Positions 13,225 to 18,903 of a stretch of 18,903 nt of DNA are shown one piece after another. Numbering within the stretch: position 1 is the first letter of the stretch; every line of letters starts with the position of its first letter. The stretch spans positions 1-18,903 of the forward strand of contig DATECU010000116.1 of assembly GCA_035286745.1 (NCBI GenBank), in the 5' to 3' direction. Both the position numbers and the translations under genes were made by a program. The DNA is from DATECU01 sp035286745 (GTDB taxonomy: Bacteria; Acidobacteriota; Vicinamibacteria; Fen-336). The notes beneath the pieces were generated by a model that did not search any database, had not been told where the DNA came from, and was given only the letters and a program-made list of their open reading frames with translations.

Positions 13225-15054
13225 TCAGCCGCCGCCTCGGATCGTACTCCGGATCGCCACCGGAGACAAAGCTGGCGGCGCCCCCGTCCCCGGGGCCTCT
13301 GGAGTCGCGCCCAGCCTCCGCTCGGCGATACGCCTAACGATGGCTGCGGGGTCGGCCGCTGCAGCCAGTTCCTCGACTCGCTCCCATCCCCGTTCCCGCG
13401 CCCGCTCGGCGGTCTCTCGCCCCAGACACCAGCACACGGCCCGGCTCCGCTCCCCCTCTAACGCTTCGAGCTGCTCCGGAGACGAGACCAGGCAGCCGGT
13501 CAGCGGCAGAGCCGACAGGATCACCCGGGTGACCGGCATCACCGGAATGCCGACCGGGACCGCTTCGGCGCCGGCCGCCTCCAGGGGCGCCACCAGGTCC
13601 AGCCGGCAAACCGCCAGCCGCTCGCCGGCCAGCACCAAACGCTTCACCCAGTCCAGGCGCTCGGCGTGGCCGACGGTGGGACCGATGACGAAGATGGCCG
13701 GCGGCCGCATCCCAGCCCGCGCCGCCTCCTCCGGCAGCGCGCCGAGGGTCGCGATGACCGAGCGCTGCGCCGCCGTGGTCCCGCGCTCGATGAGAGCGGC
13801 CGGGGTGGCGGGGTCCATGCCCCCTTCCAGCAGCTTGCTCACCACCGCAGGCAGCGCGGTCACCCCCATGTAGCCCACCAGGGTCGCGTGGGGATCTTGA
13901 GCCACCAGATCCCAGCGCATCTGCGCCGCTTCCTCCTGCCCGGACTCGTGGGCGGTCAAGAAGGTCACCCGCACCGCCTCGCGCCGATGGGTCAGCGGGA
14001 TGCCGATCCAGGCCGGGGCCGCGGTGCCGGCGGTCACCCCCGGCACCACCTCGAAGGCAACACCGGCGGCGGACAGGGCCTCAGCTTCCTCGCTTCCGCG
14101 GCCGAACACGTTGGGGTCCCCGCCCTTGAAGCGGACCACCCGCTTACCCTCGCCGGCCAGGCGAACCAGAAGCGCGTTGATCTCCTCCTGGGGGACCGGA
14201 TGGCGGCCGGCTTCCTTGCCCACGCAGAAAAGCTCGACCCAGGGCGGGAGATCGCCGGGCAGGGCAGGCGCCGCCAAGCGGTCGTAGGCCACAGCGTCGG
14301 CCTGCAGCAGGCGCTCGCGACCGCGCACGGTCAGCAGACCGGGGCAGCCGGGACCCGCCCCCACCAGGGACACGAATCCCCGAGCGGCCGCTTGCGGCTT
14401 GCCGCTAGGCGCAGGGTCGGGCGTCGCTCTTGCGCTGGCCAGTGCCCAGGTCTCGAGTTGCGCCTCGCTGGGCGCGCGGGCGCGCAGGCTGGCCTGGTCC
14501 ACGGTTTCCGCGAAGAAGCGATCGAAGCCGGCCTCTCGTTGGGCGTCCCCCATCGCCAAACGGCGCATCCGGGACCGGAAGCGGGCCGCCGCCTCCAACC
14601 AGCGCCCCCACTCGGCGCCGAAGCGTCGCTCCAGGAGCTGGCGCAAGCGCCGCACCGCAAAGGGCGCCTGGCCTCCCGAGGCGATGGCCAGCTCCAGCGC
14701 ACCTCGACGCACCCGGGCCGGAACCTGGAAGCTGCAAAGCTCGGGGACATCGGCGACGTTCACCCAGACTCCCGCCGCCTGAGCGTCTTGGGAGACCCGA
14801 CGGTTGACCTCGCCGGCGTCGGTGGCGGCGAAGGCCAGGGCGAAGCCGGCAGCCTCGCCGGCGGAGTAGCACCGCTTCTCGAGGCGCAAGAGACCCTCTC
14901 GCGACAAGGTCTCGAGCCTCGGAACCACCTCGGGAGCCACCACCGTCACCGAGGCCCCCTGTTCGAGGAGCGACAGCGCCTTGCGCAGGGCCACCGGGCC
15001 ACCGCCAACGACCAGGCAGCTCCGGCCGCGAAGGTCCAGCATCACCGGAAACAT
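13225..15054 (-). CDS. Siroheme synthase fusion: precorrin-2 dehydrogenase, SUMT, HemD-like tail
   Basis: The 609-residue protein makes siroheme, the cofactor of dissimilatory sulfite reductase. Residues 1-215 are the CysG N-terminal type dehydrogenase/ferrochelatase: NAD motif LVVGGGPVALRKA (14-26), NVADVPE with the conserved aspartate D102, and ASGGQAP (125-131). Residues about 225-465 are uroporphyrinogen-III methyltransferase: SLVGAGPGCPGLLTVRG (229-245), VVRFKGGDPNVFGRG (306-320), and TAGTAAPAWIGIPLTHR (341-357). The last 140 residues resemble only the second half of uroporphyrinogen-III synthase (GERLAVCRLD, LVSSPEQLEAL, CWCLGRETAERARERGW), so this part is probably not a full enzyme. 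The start ATG 15054 lacks a clear ribosome site; ATG 15042 is the alternative. Its location behind dsrP ties it to siroheme supply for DsrAB. Confidence 0.88.
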   Translation of the reverse strand: MFPVMLDLRGRSCLVVGGGPVALRKALSLLEQGASVTVVAPEVVPRLETLSREGLLRLEKRCYSAGEAAGFALAFAATDAGEVNRRVSQDAQAAGVWVNVADVPELCSFQVPARVRRGALELAIASGGQAPFAVRRLRQLLERRFGAEWGRWLEAAARFRSRMRRLAMGDAQREAGFDRFFAETVDQASLRARAPSEAQLETWALASARATPDPAPSGKPQAAARGFVSLVGAGPGCPGLLTVRGRERLLQADAVAYDRLAAPALPGDLPPWVELFCVGKEAGRHPVPQEEINALLVRLAGEGKRVVRFKGGDPNVFGRGSEEAEALSAAGVAFEVVPGVTAGTAAPAWIGIPLTHRREAVRVTFLTAHESGQEEAAQMRWDLVAQDPHATLVGYMGVTALPAVVSKLLEGGMDPATPAALIERGTTAAQRSVIATLGALPEEAARAGMRPPAIFVIGPTVGHAERLDWVKRLVLAGERLAVCRLDLVAPLEAAGAEAVPVGIPVMPVTRVILSALPLTGCLVSSPEQLEALEGERSRAVCWCLGRETAERARERGWERVEELAAAADPAAIVRRIAERRLGATPEAPGTGAPPALSPVAIRSTIRGGG

Positions 15055-15158
15055 GGCCGGTGAGGAGTATACACACGGCGTCCGAGGCCAGGGCGATTCG
15101 TCTCCGGCGGCTCGGGGAGCGGGAGCCGGCAGCGGCGACCTATTCACTAGGTGCGGCT

Positions 15159-16832
15159 TCACCGTCGCCGCCCCCCGTCCAGAGCGGCTTCCCGCCAGAC
15201 CAGCCCGCCTCCCAAGTAGCGAGCCGGGCGCCCCGACTCGCGGAGCAGGCGGACCGCCTCGGCGGCCCGACCTCCCCGCTCGCAGATCACGATCCCGGGC
15301 CCGTGGATGCCGGCGGCGGCAGGAGAGCCGCTGCGCAGGACCGACAAGGCCAGTTCCTGGACCTCGGCGGCCGGCGCCGGCCTCCGCTGCCGTTCCCCGG
15401 GCAGGCGGACGTCGAGCGCGGCTTCCAGGGCTCCGGTGGGCGAAACCGCTTCCACCCCGTCTTCCTGGTTCTGGGCCGCGAAGGCCAGGACGGCCAGGGG
15501 GTCCACGGCCGGCGCGTAAGGCGGCGCATAGGCATGCTCCAGCCGCGCGAACTGGGCCAGGGTTGCCCCCTGGGCGATCAACTGGGTGGCCACGTCCACC
15601 CGCTTCACCGCGTCCCCCCTCCCCACCGCCTGGACACCGAGCACCCGGCGGGAGGAGGGTTCGTACGAGAGCTTCAGGTGCAGCTCGGCGTTCTGGGGCC
15701 AGAAGGGACTCCGGTCGTCCAGGGTGGCCCACACCGACCTAACGCGGACACCACGGGCCCTTAGGGCGGTCTCGGTGGCGCCGACGGCGGCCACGTTGAG
15801 ATCGAAGACCTTGACCGCCATCGCACCCGCCACCGGCGGGAAGCTGTCGGCTTGGCCGGCCAGGATGTTGGCAAGCACGCGGCCCTGGCGGTTGGCCAGC
15901 GAGCCCAGCGGCCGGTACACGGGAAGCCCCGAGCTGAGATCACGCACCTCCACGCAGTCCCCCGCCGCCCACAGGTGGGGAACGCTGGTGGCCAGCCGCT
16001 CGTCGACGGCGATGGCTCCGGTCGGCCCCAGGCGCACCCCCAGCCGGCGGGCCAACTCCACCTCGGGCTCGACACCTATCGCCACCAGCACCAGATCGGC
16101 CGAGAGCTCCTCCCCTCCCGCGCCCACCCGGACACCCTGGTCGTCCGCCTCCAGACGGCCGAGCGGCTGCCCAGTGAGCAGGCGAACTCCCCGCGCTTCG
16201 AGATGGCTGGCCACGCAGCCGCCCAGCTCGGGATCGAGCACGCCCGGCAAAGCCGCCTGGCCAGCCTCGACCATGGAGACCTCGGCGCCCCACAGGCTGT
16301 GAAACGCCTCCGCCAGCTCACAGCCCAGGGGGCCCGCGCCCACGATCACGACACGCCCGATCTGACCACCGGCCAGCCCGGCCTTCAGCGGCTCCAGGTC
16401 CTGCCAGCCATGGAAGCAGCGGACCCGCGGATGCTCGGGTTGCTTCGCTAGACGCCGGGGCCGGGCCCCAGTGGCCAGAACCAACTCATCCCAACTGAGC
16501 TGGCGCTCACCCTCCGGTCCCTCGATCTTGAGCAGGCCCTGCGCCAGCTTGGCCCGGGTGGCCCGCCAGCCGGTCAAGACCGCCACCCCCTTCTCCTCGG
16601 CGAAGAAGCGCTGATCCCGCACCACTCCGTAGGTGGTTTGGCGCAGAGCGGTCAGGTCCTCGACGTCTCCGGAGAGGACGTAGGGCAGGCCGCAGGCCGC
16701 GTAGGAGAAGACCGCGCCGGCCTCCACCACCGTGATCTGCCACCCGGGCCTCAGCCGCGCCAAACGACAAGCGCAGCGCAAGCCGGCCGCCGAGGCCCCT
16801 ACGATCAGCACCGAGCGGCGGCTGTCACTCAC
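15159..16832 (-). CDS. CoA-disulfide/polysulfide reductase-like flavoprotein with rhodanese tail
   Basis: The 557-residue protein belongs to the FAD-dependent pyridine nucleotide-disulfide oxidoreductases of the CoA-disulfide reductase / NADH-dependent persulfide reductase group. Such enzymes reduce CoA disulfides, CoA persulfide or polysulfide with NAD(P)H. The FAD motif LIVGASAAGLRCA is at residues 9-21. The single active-site cysteine is C47 in SYAACGLPY. A second nucleotide motif (IVGAGPLGCELAEAF) and the FAD-closing WAAGDCVE are present. The dimerisation domain includes AYAPPYAPAVDPL, the conserved CoA-side tyrosine region. A C-terminal rhodanese domain (about the last 110 residues) keeps a cysteine loop, CERGGR, that could carry a persulfide. 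Start is GTG 16832 with GAGGA seven bases ahead. It follows dsrP by 44 bases. The length fits two-domain homologues. Substrate here is unproven. Confidence 0.88.
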   Translation of the reverse strand: MSDSRRSVLIVGASAAGLRCACRLARLRPGWQITVVEAGAVFSYAACGLPYVLSGDVEDLTALRQTTYGVVRDQRFFAEEKGVAVLTGWRATRAKLAQGLLKIEGPEGERQLSWDELVLATGARPRRLAKQPEHPRVRCFHGWQDLEPLKAGLAGGQIGRVVIVGAGPLGCELAEAFHSLWGAEVSMVEAGQAALPGVLDPELGGCVASHLEARGVRLLTGQPLGRLEADDQGVRVGAGGEELSADLVLVAIGVEPEVELARRLGVRLGPTGAIAVDERLATSVPHLWAAGDCVEVRDLSSGLPVYRPLGSLANRQGRVLANILAGQADSFPPVAGAMAVKVFDLNVAAVGATETALRARGVRVRSVWATLDDRSPFWPQNAELHLKLSYEPSSRRVLGVQAVGRGDAVKRVDVATQLIAQGATLAQFARLEHAYAPPYAPAVDPLAVLAFAAQNQEDGVEAVSPTGALEAALDVRLPGERQRRPAPAAEVQELALSVLRSGSPAAAGIHGPGIVICERGGRAAEAVRLLRESGRPARYLGGGLVWREAALDGGRRR

Positions 16833-16876
16833 CGGGGGTCCTCAGGGGTTCTGGGCCGTCTCGGCGATCGACCCGG

Positions 16877-18034
16877 TCACGAGGCCACCTCTCCCCGCAC
16901 CGAGAGGGCGACCTTGTAGAGGGTGGTCACTAGGAAAGCGCCGATACCGTAAACGCCTAGCGAGATGAGCAGCTCGGGAGCGGTGGGGACGTAGGCGGTC
17001 ACCTTGCCGAGTGGCGAGGGGACAAAGCCGGTGACGATCATGCCCAGGCCCTTCTCGATCCAGACCGACACCACCACCGAGACGCAGGCGGCCGAGAGCC
17101 AAGCGGTGCGGTCTCGAAGCCGCGGCCGCAGCAGGACCACAAGCGCCCCCAGGGCCAGGATCTCGGCCGACCACATCCAGGGCACCAGCTCGGCGTGTCC
17201 TTCGAGTCCCCAGAACAGGTACTTGAAGTGGGCCACGTGCTCGGGGATGCCGCTGTAGAAGGCGGTGAAGAACTCCATCAACACGAAGAAGAGGTTGGCC
17301 AGCATGGCGTAGGTGACGATGACGGCGAGCTTGCGGATGGCCTCGGCGCCGGCGTCGAAGCGGGTCACCCGGCGCAGGATCAGGCAGAGCAGGATGAGCA
17401 GGGCGGGGCCCGACGAGAAGGCGGAGGCCAGGAAGCGCGGGGCCAGGACCGCGGTCATCCAGAACGGCCGCGCCGCCAGGCCCGAGTAGATGAAGGCGGT
17501 CACCGTGTGAATGCTGATGGCCCAGGGGATGGAGAGCAGAACCAGCGGCTTGACCCAGCTGGGCGGTGGCACCCCCTTGCGCTCGGAGTTCAGGCTCACC
17601 TGGGCGATGGTCGCGTTGAGCAGCAGATAACCGCTCAACACGATCATGTCCCAGAACAGGATCGAGCGCGGGCTGGGGTGCAGCATCATGTTGAACGCGC
17701 GCGCGGGCTGGCCCAGGTCCACGGTGATGAAGAGCACGCACATGGTCACCGCGGCGATGGCCAAGAACTCGCCCAGGATGGTGATCCGGCCGAAGACCTT
17801 GAAGTTGTGGAGGTAGTACGGCAGCACCACCATCACCGCCGAGGCCGCCACCCCCACCAGGAAGGTGAACTGGGCGATGTAGAAGCCCCAGGTCACGTCG
17901 CGGCTCAAGCCGGTGATGGTCAACCCGAACCGGAGCTGGCGAAGATAGAAGAACGACCCGGCCCCAATGACCGTAAGGAGCAGGAGGATCCAGCTCCAGT
18001 ATCTGCGGTCTCCCGAAAGCGCCTTCTCGATCAT
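16877..18034 (-). CDS. dsrP: DsrP, NrfD-like membrane subunit of DsrMKJOP
   Basis: DsrP (385 aa) is an integral membrane protein of the NrfD/PsrC family that exchanges electrons between menaquinone and the periplasmic DsrJO part. The sequence shows about ten hydrophobic helices, from WILLLLTVIGAGSFFYL near residue 15 to the last near 355-375. Family blocks visible are VTWGFYIAQFTFLVGVAASA, VDLGQPARAFNMMLHP, SPRSILFWDMIVLSGYLLL and PWAISIHTVTAFIYSGLAARPFW. The start ATG 18034 lies eight bases after the dsrO stop, and a GAGG ribosome site overlaps that stop. No cofactor-binding cysteine motifs are present, as expected for the family. The order dsrJ-dsrO-dsrP is the canonical one and distinguishes this from other NrfD-type operons. 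Confidence 0.95.
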   Translation of the reverse strand: MIEKALSGDRRYWSWILLLLTVIGAGSFFYLRQLRFGLTITGLSRDVTWGFYIAQFTFLVGVAASAVMVVLPYYLHNFKVFGRITILGEFLAIAAVTMCVLFITVDLGQPARAFNMMLHPSPRSILFWDMIVLSGYLLLNATIAQVSLNSERKGVPPPSWVKPLVLLSIPWAISIHTVTAFIYSGLAARPFWMTAVLAPRFLASAFSSGPALLILLCLILRRVTRFDAGAEAIRKLAVIVTYAMLANLFFVLMEFFTAFYSGIPEHVAHFKYLFWGLEGHAELVPWMWSAEILALGALVVLLRPRLRDRTAWLSAACVSVVVSVWIEKGLGMIVTGFVPSPLGKVTAYVPTAPELLISLGVYGIGAFLVTTLYKVALSVRGEVAS

Positions 18035-18041
18035 CGGGGCC

Positions 18042-18809
18042 TCACACCAGGTAGTAGATCTGCGGTTCGGTGCCCAGGCCCGACTTGCGCCTGAGCGCGG
18101 TGCGCGTCCTCAGCAGATCGCGGATCGGGGATTGCGGATCCATCAGGTCGCCGAAGACCAGCGCTTTCGCCTTGCAGGCCTCCACGCAGGCCGTCGGCTT
18201 TCCCTCGGCCAGACGCTCTTCGCAGAAGTTGCACTTCTCCACCACCCCGCGACTGCGAGAGGGGAACTCCGGCCGCAGCTCCGCGATCGAGGGGCGAGGG
18301 TCCCGCCAGTTGAAGCTACGGGAGCCGTAAGGGCAGGCGGCCATGCAGTAGCGGCAGCCGATGCAGCGGTGCCAATCCATCATCACGATGCCGTCCTGGT
18401 CGCGCTTCCAGGTGGCCTGGGTGGGACAGACCCGCACACAAGGCGGGTTGTCGCAGTGATTGCACATCACCATCACGTCCGCGTGTTGCAGCGACTCGTT
18501 CATGTAGTCGTGGTGCTGCTCGGGCAGCGCCTCCCGGAACGGCTCCTTCCAGATCCACCGCACCTGGTCCTTGGGGTCGCTGAGGTCAGGCACGTTGTGC
18601 GCACGGTGGCAGGCGGCGGTGCACGCCGCACAGTCCTTTTCGGTCAGGCACTTCGACACGTCCACCGCCATGGCCCAGCGCCGGCTGGGCCGCTTCCCCT
18701 CCGGAGCCGCCTGAGGAGAGGCGGTTTCCTCGGCCCGGGGCAGCGCCTGCGCCCCCGCCACGCCAAGCGCGGACAGGCCGGTGATCTTGACGAAGCCTCT
18801 CCTGTCCAT
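18042..18809 (-). CDS. dsrO: DsrO, periplasmic Tat-exported iron-sulfur subunit of DsrMKJOP
   Basis: DsrO (255 aa) is a ferredoxin-like subunit that passes electrons between the haem protein DsrJ and the membrane protein DsrP. The N-terminus MDRRGFVKITGLSALG is a twin-arginine signal (RRGFVK), so it is exported folded with its clusters. Four cysteine groups are visible: CLTEKDCAACTAAC (54-67), CNHCDNPPCVRVC (116-128), CIGCRYCMAAC (149-159) and CNFCEERL...CVEAC (193-212), a pattern typical of the PsrB/NrfC/DsrO family with several [4Fe-4S] clusters. The start ATG 18809 overlaps the dsrJ stop as TGATG and has a GGGGGG ribosome site. An in-frame upstream start would hide the Tat motif behind ten extra residues, so it is less likely. 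Gene order supports the name over other PsrB-like proteins. Confidence 0.95.
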   Translation of the reverse strand: MDRRGFVKITGLSALGVAGAQALPRAEETASPQAAPEGKRPSRRWAMAVDVSKCLTEKDCAACTAACHRAHNVPDLSDPKDQVRWIWKEPFREALPEQHHDYMNESLQHADVMVMCNHCDNPPCVRVCPTQATWKRDQDGIVMMDWHRCIGCRYCMAACPYGSRSFNWRDPRPSIAELRPEFPSRSRGVVEKCNFCEERLAEGKPTACVEACKAKALVFGDLMDPQSPIRDLLRTRTALRRKSGLGTEPQIYYLV

Positions 18810-18903
18810 CACCGCCCCCCTTTCGGATCCACGTGGCAATCCCAGCAGTGGGGACTCACATGCAAGTAGTCATGGCAGCGATCGCAGGAAGCCGCCTTGT
18901 TCT
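18809..18903 (-). CDS. dsrJ: DsrJ C-terminus, periplasmic multihaem cytochrome c (partial)
   Basis: Only the last 30 residues are in the window; the gene continues beyond the window end. They contain two haem-binding motifs, CDRCH and CWDCH, in the segment ending HVSPHCWDCHVDPKGGR, which is how DsrJ proteins end. DsrJ is a small triheme cytochrome with an N-terminal signal-anchor, and faces the periplasm in the DsrMKJOP complex. The stop TGA (18811-18809) overlaps the dsrO ATG by one base, so the two are translationally coupled. The name rests on position before dsrO and dsrP plus this ending; the third haem and its unusual cysteine ligand are outside the window. Confidence 0.85.
   Translation of the reverse strand, partial: NKAASCDRCHDYLHVSPHCWDCHVDPKGGR

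Overview
This window is a single-strand, high-GC block of dissimilatory sulfur metabolism. Every convincing gene lies on the minus strand, so transcription runs from high to low coordinates. In transcription order the genes are: dsrJ (3' end only), dsrO, dsrP, a CoA-disulfide/polysulfide reductase-like flavoprotein with a rhodanese tail, a siroheme synthase fusion, a membrane histidine kinase, a sigma-54-dependent response regulator, a cytidylate-kinase-like protein with a BON domain, a 540-base non-coding region, aprB, aprA, a small zinc-finger-like protein, a YkgJ-type cysteine-cluster protein, qmoA, qmoB, qmoC, and a secreted multihaem cytochrome c cut by the window start.

The organism is a bacterium that makes or uses sulfite and adenylyl sulfate (APS) as intermediates. 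AprBA interconverts APS and sulfite. QmoABC links AprBA to the menaquinone pool. DsrJOP are the periplasmic and membrane half of the DsrMKJOP complex, which serves DsrC/DsrAB sulfite reduction. The siroheme synthase would supply the prosthetic group of DsrAB. A QmoC with a membrane cytochrome b part, rather than HdrBC, argues against the Gram-positive sulfate-reducer arrangement. A high-GC Desulfobacterota-like lineage or another Gram-negative-type phylum would fit. The window cannot settle whether the pathway runs reductively or oxidatively, because dsrAB, dsrC, dsrMK, sat, dsrEFH and dsrL are not in it.

Region 1 (18903-13225) is the dsrJOP end, the flavoprotein and the siroheme synthase, tightly packed with TGATG overlaps or short gaps. 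Region 2 (13164-9431) is a regulatory cassette: an NtrB-like kinase, an NtrC-like activator translationally coupled to it by a GTGA overlap, and a kinase-like/BON protein, closed by a 10-bp inverted repeat. Region 3 (9430-8891) is non-coding. It holds a good sigma-54 core match (GG-N10-GC with TTGCT) facing aprB, and an imperfect inverted repeat about 200 bases further upstream that could be an activator site. Region 4 (8890-1) is the apr-qmo operon with two small metal-binding proteins inserted between aprA and qmoA, and a multihaem cytochrome at its end.

The most interesting hypothesis is that the adjacent two-component system directly activates the apr-qmo operon through sigma-54. Several intergenic hairpins without U-tracts may shape relative expression inside the operons. 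I saw no tRNA, rRNA, insertion sequence, CRISPR array or attachment site. The long plus-strand open frames are shadows of the minus-strand genes.
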